Assembly: GCF_025118155.1 (NCBI RefSeq)
Contig: NW_026251429.1
Coordinates: 62,001-126,000 of the forward strand
Direction of reading: 5' to 3'
From: Cokeromyces recurvatus
Lineage: Eukaryota; Mucoromycota; Mucoromycetes; Mucorales; Mucoraceae
DNA: 64,000 nt
Shown here: positions 1 through 13,915 of the stretch, piece after piece
Layout of the letters: each line of letters opens with the position of its first letter
How positions within the stretch are numbered: the first letter of the stretch is position 1
Made by a program: the position numbers and the translations under genes
Notes under the pieces: model-generated
Seen by the model: the letters and a program-made list of their open reading frames with translations, nothing else
What the model was told of the DNA's origin: nothing
Database searches by the model: none

Positions 1-788
1 GTAAAATTATTTAATTTATGGAAGGGGGTGAATTCAGTTGTGCTAGGAGCTGGGCCTGCACATGCTCTCCATTTTGGCACTTATGAGTTTTGTAAAGAAG
101 TATTTGCTGGAGCCAATAAGGGAGAAGGACATCATCCACTTGCTAATGCCAGTGCTGGCGCTTGCGCAACATTAGCCCATGATACAGTTATGAATCCTTT
201 TGATGGTACATTGATCTAGATTATTTCAATATTGGGAAACTCATAAAAAAAATTATTATTATTATAGTCGTAAAGCAACGTATGCAACTTCGTGAATCAA
301 CTTATAAATCAATACGAGAATGCGCTCGTGATGTTTATCGAAAAGAAGGACTTGTGGCGTTTTATATTTCACTACCAGCCACACTTTTCATGTCATTGCC
401 GTTTCAGACGATTCAGTTTACAACGTATGAATTCTTTCGAAAACTATTAAATAATGATACGAATGATCATCGATATGACCCAAAGACACATATTGTGGCG
501 GGAGGATTAGCGGGTGCGATTGCGTCCTCCATCACGACACCACTTGATGTGATTAAAACGTTATTACAGACGAGAGGAACTCATTCTGATCAACGTATTC
601 AAAACTGTAAAGGAATTAAAGAAGCAGCAATCATCATTTATGAAAGATATGGTTTTCATGGTTTCTTTAGAGGATTTAAACCTAGAATTTTAACACATAT
701 GCCAAGTACAGCCATTAGCTGGACTGTTTATGAATATATTAAATGGGTGATAAACTTGAAACAAAAAGAAGATTTTATTTCTTTTTGA
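1..788 (+). CDS. Mitochondrial carrier, mitoferrin (Mrs3/Mrs4) type, 5' partial
   Basis: Predicted inner-membrane carrier that imports ferrous iron into the mitochondrial matrix. The reading frame is open from base 1, so the N-terminal third lies outside the window. Exons are 1-205 and 268-788; the 62-bp intron begins GTACAT and ends ATTATAG. Joining them gives the carrier signature PFDVVKQRMQL, typical of the second repeat of Mrs3/Mrs4. The GAGPAHALHF stretch before it is characteristic of mitoferrins, and a third repeat carries TTPLDVIKTLLQTRG. The motif combination is what separates it from other SLC25 carriers. Family assignment is from recognised motifs; iron as substrate is inferred from the family. 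Confidence 0.9.
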
Positions 789-897
789 ATTATTTATTTT
801 GAAGAAGAAATCCACTAAATAAAAAGAATATGATAGAGGAAATTAAATAAATAACTAATCTAATTCCATGGAAGACAGACACAAGCGCCTTTTATAT

Positions 898-2098
898 CTA
901 TATATTTACCTTTAATACACTTGAAAAATCTAAATTTTCGAAATCCTTTTTTGATGCTAAAGATTGATAGATTTCACTTGCCTTTGTACTCAAGATAGGA
1001 CGTTGATGACAGGAATCAGCTGCTTTCATGGCCAATCTAAGATCCTTTGCCATTAATCGATTACTGAAACCACCTTGATAATCACGAGAGGCAGGTACGT
1101 TCGATAAGACACCTGGATAAGGGTTATAGCTATCCGAAGTCCAACAACGACCCGTAGAATTATTGATGACAGAGGCCAACAGATGAGGGTCCATCCCTAA
1201 TTGAGTTCCTAATCGCATCGCCTCCGAGACCCCCACCATTTCTACAGCCAATAACATATTATTACATACTTTAGCAATTTGACCTGACCCATTAGGACCA
1301 CAATAGATGACCTTGGTCCCCATCATGGCTAATAGAGGCTGAATGGTCTCAAAGGCAGTCTGAGAGGGTGAGCCAACCATAAAGGTAAGGGTCCCATTTT
1401 GAGCACCCAGGATACCTCCACTGACGGGGGTATCAAAGACAAGAGCACCTGGATAACGAGACATGATTGTTGAAGAGAGATCACGAGCTGTTTCAGCATC
1501 GATCGTACTAGCATCAATAAGACGCGTGTCAGCATCTATAGCGGATAAAAAGGATGTATCATGATAGATAGATGACACATGAGAGGCCTCAGGCAACATA
1601 GTAACCACGGTAGCAGCACATTCTGCAACATCTGAAGGTCTTTGTAGTGATTTAAAATGAAGAGTAGGAAATTCGTGTTGAATACGTGATACAGCATCGG
1701 GATTTAGATCATGAATATAGATAGGGCCTTGAGTATGTTTTAAAGCAAGATTTTTAGCCATACCATAACCCTATGAAGAAGAAGATGATGATGAGTCTAT
1801 GTATATTAATATGATTAATATTATTTACCATTTGACCTAGACCAATGATACCAATAGAAGATTTCCTTTCCTATACAAATGTATATAATTGAGTTGATAC
1901 ATTGTATATAGGATAAGATATACATGTAAATAAATAGAATAGAATAGAATAGAAATACATACCTTTACTATAAATATCAAGTATGATTAAAATGGATGAT
2001 ATGCGTGTATATTTTTTATTTTATTTACCTGATGATATAAATCGAACATGATTTCTTTTCAATAAGCTAGTATTAAGCAAGATTTTATTAAGTAGCAT
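898..2098 (-). CDS. 3-hydroxyisobutyrate dehydrogenase, mitochondrial
   Basis: Oxidises 3-hydroxyisobutyrate to methylmalonate semialdehyde with NAD+ in valine catabolism in the matrix. Exons on the minus strand are 2098-2029, 1967-1963, 1870-1829 and 1770-898 (990 nt, 329 aa). The product starts with a basic, Ser/Leu-rich presequence, then the Rossmann motif IGIIGLGQMGYGMAKNL, created exactly by the splice at 1829/1770. The substrate-binding region DTPVSGGILGAQNGTLTFMV and the catalytic-lysine region GQIAKVCNNML follow. The 5-nt second exon (1963-1967) is needed to keep frame: exon 1 ends in phase 1 and exon 3 begins in phase 0. The main exon is certain; the 5' structure is inferred from splice signals. 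Length matches the family. Confidence 0.9.
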
Positions 2099-2186
2099 CT
2101 TTTAAAGTATAAAGGAGGAAAAAAAAAAGTAAAATAAGGTAAAAGGAGTATTTATTATAAATATGTTGCTCTGTCTGTCTCTCTCT

Positions 2187-2241
<55 letters not shown>

Positions 2242-2445
2242 CCCACGAGAACAGAGATATACATCAAGAACAGACAGCAGTAACAACATTCATTATTGAT
2301 AGCCTATCATAAATCACCTTTTATGTAATAATAATATTGCATAATTATCCTTTTTTTTTCTTTCTTTCTTTCTTTTCCCTTTCCCTTTCCTTTCCTTTTT
2401 TAAAATAAAAAAAAAAACTTATAAATATATATATATAATTACTAC
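2099..2445. other. Divergent intergenic region with poly-T tract
   Basis: This stretch separates the start codons of the minus-strand dehydrogenase and the plus-strand SWIM gene and so presumably holds both promoters. It contains a homopolymer of about 50 T at 2190-2240 and a CT-rich stretch near 2350-2400. No coding potential is seen. Confidence 0.5.
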
Positions 2446-3206
2446 ATGTCAGATTCACCTCCATTAACAGATTCAGATACATCAGATACAGAAAGAGATT
2501 TAGCAACCATGTTGGATACATACATGAAAGGAAAACAAGTAGAAAATCCATTTATGAGTAATACCATTGTAAAGGAAGAAAAAGAATCCATGGCTCCTCA
2601 AGTAAATGATAAACAATAAACATAGTATACAAAATGTTACTTTTTTATTTTTATTTATTCATGTATTTGTTTGATAAGAGTTTAACATCAAGAGTAAAAA
2701 GAGCTTCAAATGAACATATTCGAATTCTATCCTCAGAGATGATACACTATTTGAAACAGCATGAATTTAAAGGTAAAGGAGAAATAATAACAACAGAAAT
2801 TAGATATTCAAAGGGCTTCTTATTCTCTATTTCTCAAGTGAGAGGTAGTAAAGGCAAGGTATCTATCTATAAAAGAATTATATCTGTTATCTACTTTTAA
2901 TATTCTTTCGTCAATTTTCAATGGTTAGACTTATACTGTCACTATTGGTCCTAAAATACAGTGTACTTGTGTAGATCATACAATGAGAGCTATTCACTGT
3001 AAACACATACTTTATATCTTGTTAAAAGAACTTCAAGTACAAAATTTATCTTCTATTATCTATCTTACTTTATTTCCTTCAGATCAAGTAAAGTAACACA
3101 CACACACACATTATCTTTTTTCTCTTCTAATCATCAACATTCATAGCTTTTAAATGATGTTTTCTCAACTTATTATGGATTAACTGAAGAAGAAGAAAGA
3201 GTTTAA
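2446..3206 (+). CDS. SWIM zinc-finger protein (MEX/ZSWIM2-like, no RING)
   Basis: Small protein of 184 aa. Exons 2446-2601, 2679-2858, 2929-3087 and 3147-3206, all joined in phase 0 with GT-AG introns. The acidic, Ser-rich N-terminus is followed by a helical RVKRASNEHIRIL segment, a strand pair, and YTVTIGPKIQCTC, ending in a CxC-x9-CxH zinc-binding SWIM motif with Cys-Thr-Cys and Cys-Lys-His. The layout matches the N-terminal half of MEX/ZSWIM2 ubiquitin ligases, but the usual RING domains are missing because the frame stops about 35 residues after the SWIM motif. A role in protein or nucleic-acid binding is inferred only. The intron ending at 2678 uses a weak AAG acceptor, so the first join is less certain. 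Confidence 0.75.
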
Positions 3207-3428
3207 ATTGCTTATTTTTTTTTGTATATAAAATAATAAAATGATCATCTTTGTAGTCTATCATGCAGCAACATAAACATATACACAAATATGTATTTTT
3301 TTTTTTTTGGAGATCAATTTATTGTGACTTGCTTTTTCATATAAATCAATCATGATAAAAAATAAAAAAAAATAAAAAATAAAAATGAAACTTTATTAAT
3401 ATACATACAAATCAACTACTACTTCAGA

Positions 3429-3988
3429 ATGCCAAAAGAATTAACGCCTAAACAGATCTCTAGTGGATTATCTTATGTACATAAAGAAGCACCCTTTTTA
3501 GCTCGATTAAAAGAAAATAGACAAGACAAGAGAACGATAGAAGCTAAATTTGAAAAGTATATGGATGGAGAACAAGATGATGATGATGATTACGATGAAT
3601 TAGAAGGAGCACAAATAGTTGAATTAGATTCTAAAGGCAGGGGTGAGTAATAATAAAACAACAACAAAAAAGGAGTAGGAGGAAGAGAGGGGAGTTATAT
3701 TTAAATCTCTAAAACTTTTGGATAATAATAATAGAGATTCATAAAGATGAAGGCACAAAGAGTGACGATGAAAAAGAAGAAGAACCAATAAAAGAAGAAA
3801 AAGAACAACCCGCAGTGGATGAAAATGGTCGAATCTTATTTCGAAAACGTAAATCTTCTTCTTCAAAACGAAAATTACAATCAATTATTGATGAAGAAAT
3901 AGAAAAGAACGTGAATAAAAAAAAGAAAAAAATCAAGTCAAAAACAACTTCTTTACTCTCTTTCACAGAAGAAGAAGAAGAAGAATAA
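3429..3988 (+). CDS. DUF4604 protein (KIAA1143 homologue)
   Basis: Small, highly charged eukaryotic protein of unknown function; 155 aa. Exons 3429-3642 and 3735-3988, with a GTGAGT donor and a TAG acceptor. The N-terminus has the family hallmark of a SYVHKEAPFLARLKE-type segment. A mid-region acidic run DDDDDYDE follows, and the conserved ENGRILFRKRK motif sits in the second exon. The C-terminus is lysine-rich and then Glu-rich, suggesting a nuclear or nucleolar location (inference). Length is close to the human protein. The gene lies between the SWIM gene and phosphatidylserine synthase, both on the same strand but with separate intergenic gaps. Confidence 0.85.
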
Positions 3989-4267
3989 AAAAAAAGATCA
4001 CTGTTGTTATTGCCTTCGAACATGAGATTAAATCATATTTACTCCTTTTTTTATGAAAAACCACTAAAATTACCATATTTAGTTGAACCTATCCTACATG
4101 TATTTTTTTATTTATTTTTTAAAAAATATCCAATCATAATGGATCATTCATAATATTTACATCATGTATAAATAAGCTTAATAAAAAAAATTATTTTTCA
4201 TATAAACGGACATTTTTATCCATTTCTATTTTATTTTATTTTATTATTATTAAATTTTATTATACAA

Positions 4268-5240
4268 ATGACAGACGTTACAGAAAAAAAAAAGGTATCA
4301 GTAGAAACAGAAGCAACACCTTCACCTAAACTTGTCGATGGCCATTTCTCCATGGTTCGGTAAATATCATAGATTTAGACGTAAAAAAAAAAAAAAAAAA
4401 AAAATGCGCGTTTAAATAACCAAATGTATTATATATTCATATTTTTTAGTAATTTTTATCTGGCTGATATTATTACTTTAATGAATGGTGTATGCGGTAT
4501 TCAATCAGTGTTAAGTTCAATGCGTTATTTAACAACAAATAATGTTCGAGATTTATATATAGCAATGTATTTTATGCCCTTGGGAATGATCTTTGATTTT
4601 ATGGATGGAAGGGTTGCACGTTGGAGAAATAATTCTTCGTTACTTGGACAAGAACTAGATAGTTTAGCTGATTTAGTAAGCATTTTACCAAGCAAAAGAA
4701 AAAAGAAAAGAAAAAAAAAAACAACAAATAAGAAAGAATTATTATTATTATTATTAATGATGAATATTCTTTTATAGATCTCTTTCGGGGTTGCGCCTGC
4801 TGCTTTAGCCTATGCAGGTAACTTTCAGTGTGTGTGTGTGTGTGTGTGGTAAAGAGGAAAGAGAAAGGTGGTCGTATGCTTAAACACATTCGTTTTTTTT
4901 TAATTTTATAGTTGGTATGCGTACTTATCTTGATTCTATTGCTTTGACTTATTTTGTTTGTTGTGGTATTGCAAGACTTGCTCGTTACAATGCAACTGTA
5001 GCCCTGGCACCAAAGGATGCTTCGGGCAAGGTTCATTATTTTGAAGGAACTCCGATTCCAACTTCATTATCATTGGTGGCTTTAATTGCTTATTTTGTAT
5101 CAAATGATATGTATTTAGATACTTTACCTGGACAGATGATCAAGATTACGAATGATTGGGATCTTCATCCTCTTGTTCTTACCTTTGTATTGAGTGGCAC
5201 CTTGATGATTTCAAAGACGCTTAAAATTCCCAAGCCTTAA
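4268..5240 (+). CDS. CHO1: CDP-diacylglycerol-serine O-phosphatidyltransferase (phosphatidylserine synthase)
   Basis: Makes phosphatidylserine from CDP-diacylglycerol and serine in the ER membrane. Exons 4268-4359, 4450-4675, 4778-4817 and 4912-5240 give 228 aa. The CDP-alcohol phosphotransferase signature DGx2ARx8Gx3Dx3D is complete at residues 83-105 (DGRVARW through LDSLAD). Following hydrophobic segments include [16 protein letters not shown] and the fungal type II synthase segment GIARLARYN plus [12 protein letters not shown]. The 40-nt third exon is supported by perfect phase continuity. Length and motif order match fungal Cho1/Pss. Substrate assignment follows from the GTPIPTS segment that marks PS synthases rather than other family members. 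Confidence 0.93.
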
Positions 5241-5534
5241 AAAAAAAGAAGATTCAACCTATATATATTTATATATTTATTGTGTATAATATAATATATA
5301 CCCTTATTTTTATTTACTTTATTCATTTCCATCCATCTTATTGAATAAAGTTATATTAAATGCGACACCTTCCAAATGATATCATTTTATGCAACTAATT
5401 ATTATAGAAATAAGCTTATATGAATATATTTATTTATTTATTTATATGAATTATATTAACACTAATAGGGAGAAAATAGAAAAAAAAAATAGACAAATAA
5501 TAGAAAAATAGAAAAAAAAAAAGTTCCTTATGTT

Positions 5535-8209
<2,675 letters not shown>

Positions 8210-8678
8210 TTTGGTAGCACACAAAAAAAAAAAGATTAAAAAAATAAAATAAAATAAAAGAATTATGCACTATTTTGACACTTTTATCATATATATGGCC
8301 TTTTTTTTTATTTTTTATTTTATTTTTTGCATAAAACCATTAAAATCATCATGATGTAAAATAATAATAATAATAATGAAAAAAAAAAAAATAAAAGACA
8401 TTTTTTTTTTATTATTATTATTTGAAACCGATTCAATGCTCGATTCATGACGAAAAAAAATAAAAATAAAAAAGACTATAATTAAAATCAAAGAATGTTG
8501 TCAGCTAACAATATTATAAATCTAGCTGAAGGGGGCTTTTTACAAGAACAACATTTTTTTTTTTAAAAAAAAAAAAAAAGAATCCAAAGTATATAAATAG
8601 AGCTGAAAAAGAAAAGATCTTGTACCTGATTCTTTTTTATTTTATTTTATTTTTATTATCCTCGAAAGAAAAGAAAAA
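8210..8678. promoter_or_regulatory. Divergent promoter region; TATA box for the SDR gene
   Basis: Shared upstream region of the minus-strand Slm-like gene and the plus-strand SDR gene. A TATA-like box TATATAAATA lies at 8590-8599, about 80 bp before the SDR start codon. An AGGGG element at about 8527-8532 resembles a yeast stress-response element; its function here is inference. The rest is A/T runs. Confidence 0.5.
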
Positions 8679-9696
8679 ATGACTATCGGATTTGATGAAG
8701 ATCTTCCTAATGATGTTTACAAATACAATGAAATTCGTAAAAATATGGATTGGGAAAAATCAGGTATTGCCTCCCTTTTGAAGCCAGCCCCCGTTTCTCA
8801 ACATTTACCTGCGTTTGATGCTGATGGTAAGCCTTGTTTCAAGCCCTATAGAGGATCTGGTAAATTAGAAGGCAAATATATCTTGATTACGGGCGCAGAT
8901 AGTGGTATTGGTCGATCTGTAGCTACTTTATTTGCTCTTGAAGGTGCTGCTGGTATTACGATTGTCTATCGTGATGAACGTGAAGACGCTGATGCCATGT
9001 ACACCAAGAATACAATTGAAGGTCAAAGTCAATGTAAGATTCAGTTGATTGCTCGTGATATTGGCTATGAAAAGAATTGTCAAGAAATTTTGAATTTCCA
9101 TTTAAAGCAATTTGGAAGATTAGACATTTTAGTAAATAACGCTGCTGAACAACATAAAGTGACTCGTATTGAAGACCTTGACTGTGATGTTGTTGAAAGA
9201 ACATTCCGTACTAATGGTAACCAAAGCATAACGTTTTCCTTTTTTTTATTATTATTGTTATTCTTATTCTTATACATATTGCTTCTCTTTAGTTTTTGGT
9301 CCTATCTTTTTGACCAAATTGGCCTGTAAACATCTTGTTGCAGGTGGAGTGATTATTAATACGGCATCTATTGCTGCTTATCGTGGTATGGATGTCCTTG
9401 TTGATTATTCTGCTACAAAGGGCGCTATCGTTTCTTTCACTCGTGCTCTTAGTCAACAATTGGCACCTCGTCGTATTCGTGTTAATGCAGTTGCACCTGG
9501 ACCTGTTTGGACACCTTTGATTCCTAATACGTTTTCAAAGGAAGAAATCCAAAATTTTGGTTCTTTCCCTCCCTTTAAGCGTCCTGCTCAACCATGTGAA
9601 ATTGCTGCCTCTTTTGTCTTTTTAGCTTCTGATGATTCTTCCTTCATTACCGGTCAAGTTGTTCATCCTAATGGTGGTACTATTATTAACACTTAG
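8679..9696 (+). CDS. Short-chain dehydrogenase/reductase (NAD(P)-dependent, YhdF/YghA-like)
   Basis: Classical SDR oxidoreductase of 313 aa; exons 8679-9216 and 9293-9696, with a 76-bp intron rejoining in phase 1 to give TNVFGPIFLTKLA. Visible motifs are the cofactor loop TGADSGIG (residues 71-78), NNAAEQH, catalytic Ser in IINTASIAAYRG, YSATKGA with the catalytic Tyr-x3-Lys, and the C-terminal RVNAVAPGPVWTPL and FITGQVVHPNGG. The roughly 60-residue N-terminal extension with LPAFDADGKPCFKPYRGSGKLEGK matches the bacterial YghA/YhdF and fungal stress-related subgroup. The substrate cannot be read from sequence. A TATA box sits 80 bp upstream. Confidence 0.93.
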
Positions 9697-10657
9697 TTAA
9701 ATATATATTCTATAAATGTATATGAATATACAAATATCTCCTTTTTTTCCCCCAAATAAAGTTTTCTATTCAGGAGATAATCTCTATCGTACAAGTGGAA
9801 TTTAAATCATTTAATATGTTACTATAAATAGGAAATGTCTTTCTCCTTAGTTCTTTTTATTCAAAAATAGCTTTTGTGATCATTTGTGAACGGAAATACT
9901 GAAATATTGGAACATTTTAAATTTAGTATTAAAAATAAGAGAAATTATTTGGATTCAAAGTAAACCTTTTATGATGATTTTCAAGATTCCTTTCTTATCA
10001 TTTTTCTCCCCTCCCCCAAGTTTTTTTTTTCTTGCTGCTGCTACTTTAAGCCCTTTAAAGTATTCTTTTTGTCCGTGTTCACTTTTTTTCTTTTTCTAAA
10101 AAAAGAAAGAAAAAAAAAAGAGGTTACTTTTTATTACTATGTTAATCAATTTTTTGTTGATTTAATGATATCTAAAAATAAACATACGCCCTCTCTTTAA
10201 CTTGATCTTCTTTAAATATACTTGCTTACTCGACTTTATCAATATTATAAATGTCATTGACCAAGAAGAAGATAACGATGATGATGATAATGTTGTTGTT
10301 GGTCGTTTTAAATTACCAAAGAAAGTAACAAAAGTGTACAAACAATAATAGTTTTGTGAAAATGACAAACATGTTTTCAAGCGGAAAATTAGTGTATATT
10401 TTATATGTTTACTCCTCCTCCTCCTCCTTCTCCTCCCTCCCCCCCCTGAATTGACATTGAAAGTTGTTTATTATATTAAAGGAGATAGGAAGATATATTT
10501 TTGTGTAGATCTTTTTAACCTTTCCTCGCTCTCTTGCTCTCTCTTTCTCTCTCTTTCTCCTTTATATATATATATGTGTGTGTGTATATATATATGATTG
10601 ATTTATTTTATTTTCTTCTTTCTTTCTTTCTTTCTTTCTAACTATTTTACTTGCTAG
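9697..10657. other. Intergenic, 3' UTR of SDR and upstream region of Vts1
   Basis: AT-rich with pyrimidine-rich blocks at 9995-10100 and 10410-10450, and CT/TATG microsatellites at 10530-10640 just upstream of the Vts1 start. Such CT-rich tracts are common in fungal promoters. No convincing gene or RNA is seen; a minus-strand open frame at 10162-10380 has no coding character. Confidence 0.4.
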
Positions 10658-12202
10658 ATGACGACTTTACATCGTATAGATGACTTTGGTTCATTTAAAA
10701 GACAACCATCACTTAGTAGTACATCTTATCATAATCGACCCTTAACGGCATCTGATTTACATATGAGATATCCACACCAATATAAATGTAGACCTTCTTC
10801 TGATATATTACAAATGCATCCTAACAAAGTATCACCTGAAGGTAAATAGAATATAATAAATATGTATTTCATTTCATTTTATTTCATTTCATTCATATAT
10901 TTATTTATAATAAGCGGAAGCCATTGATGAATGGTTTGAAAATATTCAACGTTATGAACAGATGTTGGAAGAAGTAGCAGCTGCAAGTTTAGATCAATGT
11001 TTTAAAGATGAATTACAACGTATCAATCAATGGTTTCAATGTAGATCTGATGCAGAACGAACGGCTGCACTGTATACAGTTGTTCAAAATGCTTCAAAGA
11101 TACAAGTTAGATTTCTTATTACAGTCCTTGAACAAATAGTGAATGAACCTGCTGGTCAGGAAAATGGTACGTATAAAGAGAGAGACAGAGAGAGAGACAG
11201 AGAGAGAGACAGAGAGAGAGACAGAGAGAGAGACAGAGAGAGAGACAGAGAGAGAGACAGAGAGAGACAGAGACAGAGAGAGACAGTCAGAGACAGTCAG
11301 AGAGAATATATATTTATAGTATTATTAAAATAGATTTGCACTATGGTTATCAACATCAGCAACAACATCATCATCATCATCAACAACAGTCTAGTTTCCC
11401 ATTCATGTCAACTACAACACAATCGCTTTTATCTGATCATTATTATCAACCTCAATCATTTAAAAAAAAGTCTTCTTCCTTATTACAATCTCTTCCTCCT
11501 CCATCCTTATTTCAACAATCATCTAAATTATATCCTTCAACTTCAAGTGAACCAGATGAATTAAGACGTCGAGATTATATGTTATTTTCTTCTTCTTCTA
11601 GACCATTACAAAGACCTACTCCTCTCTATGAAAAGGCGTTGGCTGCACGACAAGCTCAACTTCAAATGTGTGGTAGTGGTAGTGGTAGTGGTAGCGGTAG
11701 TGGTGGTGATTCATCCAGTAGTACTACTTCCTCATCTTCATCTACTACCACTCATAATAATAGTCATCATTTATTATTAAGACCCTATCATCCTCATATC
11801 AATGAACTTTGGCCTTTCCCTGATAAACAAACTTGGAAACCTCTACAACAAAATCATTTTTTATCATCCTCCACTCCAAAGAAAACAACGATGATGACAA
11901 AAGAAAAATCATTGACTACACTTGAACAAGCACAAGAGCGACTTTGTAAACAAGATGATCTTTTATTAAAAAAAAGGACTTTATTAGTAAGAGAGAAAGT
12001 AAAGGTAAAAGTAAAAGAAGAAGAAGAAACAGAAACAGAAACAGAGGCAGAAGCAGAAAATCATAAATTAACAGGTTTAGCAAGACGACGTAAACGATCT
12101 TCTGCCGCACGTGCATTAAAAGATAAAATTGCCGCAGAAACAGTTGATTTTGAATTAATGAAAGGTAAATAAAGTTAGTTAACTGTAGTCCCTTTTCATC
12201 CT

Positions 12203-12247
<45 letters not shown>

Positions 12248-12531
12248 ACTATTTATTATATATGAAGATGTTCAAAATTGGTTAAAAAGTTTACGATTAC
12301 ATAAATATGGATACGCATTTAATGGCTTAGATTGGAAACATGTCATTCGTATGACAGATCAAGATATGATAGAGGCTGGTATAAATACATTAGGTGCAAG
12401 AAGAAAGTTATTAAAAGTCTTTGAAAATGTACAAAGACATTGCAAAGAACATGTAAACGACTATTATTATTATTTTTTCATTTACTTGGACCTAATTATT
12501 CTTTTTTATATAATAGAATGTGGAATTTTAA
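10658..12531 (+). CDS. VTS1: Vts1/Smaug-family SAM-domain RNA-binding protein
   Basis: Post-transcriptional repressor that binds hairpin RNA elements and recruits deadenylation. Exons 10658-10841, 10915-11166, 11334-12164, 12268-12452 and 12517-12531 give 488 aa. The N-terminal family motif EAIDEWFENIQRYEQMLEE, then AAASLDQCFKDEL and AERTAALYTVVQ, is diagnostic of fungal Vts1. A Ser/Gln/His-rich linker follows. The C-terminal SAM domain (about residues 425-485) carries WLKSLRLHKY and the RNA-binding segment LGARRKLLKVFE. The last exon codes only four residues before the stop. The join at 10841/10915 uses an AAG acceptor. Intron 2 is filled by a GA-rich tandem repeat. Confidence 0.92.
11173..11295 (+). 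repeat. GAGAGACA-type tandem repeat inside Vts1 intron 2
   Basis: About ten near-perfect copies of a 12-bp purine unit (agagagacagag) fill most of the 167-bp second intron of the Vts1 gene. The strand is strongly purine-rich (GA-only with C every 12 bp), so triplex or slipped structures are possible. Confidence 0.9.
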
Positions 12532-12783
12532 ATCAAAAAAAAAAAAAAAAAACTAAATTTGGAAAATTGAAAAGCCTCATTCTGTATTACTTTCTACTAA
12601 AAATAAACCTAAACCCCACCCCCTCCCCTCTACAACAACAAAAAAAAAACACTATCTATTATTATTACACAATAACGGATAATATATTTTTATTTATTTA
12701 TTTGTATTTTCTTTCAGCCTCTTTTCTCTCTATCTCTCTCTCTCTCTTTTTCTTGTATTTATTTTATTTTTTTATTTAAAAGA

Positions 12784-13637
12784 ATGTTATTTAAAAAGTT
12801 GTCTTTATTATTATTGGCTTCAGTTACATTAGCATGTGAGATGGATTGTAGACGTGGTGTATCTAAAGATTTAGCTAGCTTTTATGTTCCTGTCATCAAG
12901 GATACTATTCAAAGTTTACAATCTCAATTAGTAGCCTCTATTGACAAAATCAACGTACCCGCACTCATTACTAATAAAGTGGATAAAAATGAATTAATGG
13001 ATGATATGCAGCAGACTTTGACAACGACTTTAGACGACTTTGTTACTATGGCATCTGCACCTTCTCGACTAGCGGAAGGATTCTATCAAGTTATCTTTAA
13101 TGAAGAATTACCTTATAAAGGAGATTGTAATAATCCTAAAAGACTTGATAGAAAGATGCCTAAACCAGGAGAAAGTTGGACGATGGAAGAATGTAAAAAA
13201 AAAATTCATTGAATAATAATCATATGCATGCTTATATTCTTCTCTTTTTAAAACAATAAGGTCGTAAAATGGATTATCGTTGTGGTAATCCACCTTCTAT
13301 TTGTTACTTTTTAGAAGATGTGAAAGGACGTTGTGTGGGACGAATGAAACGTCAACTTACAGAATATGCTTCCTTCGATAATGGTCAACTTGTAAAAGAA
13401 TTAGTCATCAATACACGACGATCTGTTTATAAAACCCTCAGTAATTATGGTGAAGGCAAATTAAGTGAAACAAGTCAAGTAGAAGATTATTTGGCCAAAG
13501 TTATCAGTTCCATGATTCGTACTCTAGATAGTTGGGTAACTCAAGATGTTAAAGAATTATGTAATAAGCCTACTCAAGACGAACTTTGTAATGGTTGGGA
13601 TGATGAAATTAGAAGGGAAATTCTCAAGTGGCCTTAG
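12784..13637 (+). CDS. Secreted cysteine-containing protein, unknown family
   Basis: I do not recognise the family. Exons 12784-13192 and 13261-13637 join in phase 1 (donor GTAAAA, acceptor TAAG) to give 261 aa. The N-terminus MLFKKLSLLLLASVTLA is a clear signal peptide followed by CEMDC. Nine or more cysteines are spread over the mature chain, for example CRKMDYRCGNPPSICYF, GRCVG, ELCNK and ELCNG, suggesting disulfides. The middle is helical and hydrophilic with no membrane segment, and there is no C-terminal GPI signal. Extracellular or cell-wall location is inferred from the signal peptide. The absence of known catalytic motifs leaves function open. Confidence 0.8.
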
Positions 13638-13737
13638 ATAAATAAGAAAAGGATGACACTTTATGATGAAAGATATTATTAATAAAAAGTAGTAGTCACA
13701 CCTTTTCTTTCTTTTTTTGTTTTTTATCGTTATTGTT

Positions 13738-13791
13738 ACAAAAAAAAAAAAAAAAAAAAAATTAATATACAGCGAGCGAGCAGGAAAAAGC

Positions 13792-13839
<48 letters not shown>

Positions 13840-13858
13840 ATTCAAATTTGACAGGGCT

Positions 13859-13892
<34 letters not shown>
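13738..13892. repeat. Clustered poly-A/poly-T homopolymers upstream of Mia40
   Basis: An A run (about 13740-13760) and two T runs (about 13795-13835 and 13863-13892) lie directly before the Mia40 start codon. Long T runs upstream of start codons recur in this window and may act as nucleosome-excluding promoter elements (inference). Confidence 0.6.
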
Positions 13893-13915
13893 CATTCTAC
13901 TATTTTATTCAAATT

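Noticed and set aside
10162..10380. Minus-strand frame upstream of Vts1
   Set aside because: Low-complexity Ser/Lys composition, no homologous pattern, and the region looks like a CT-rich promoter.
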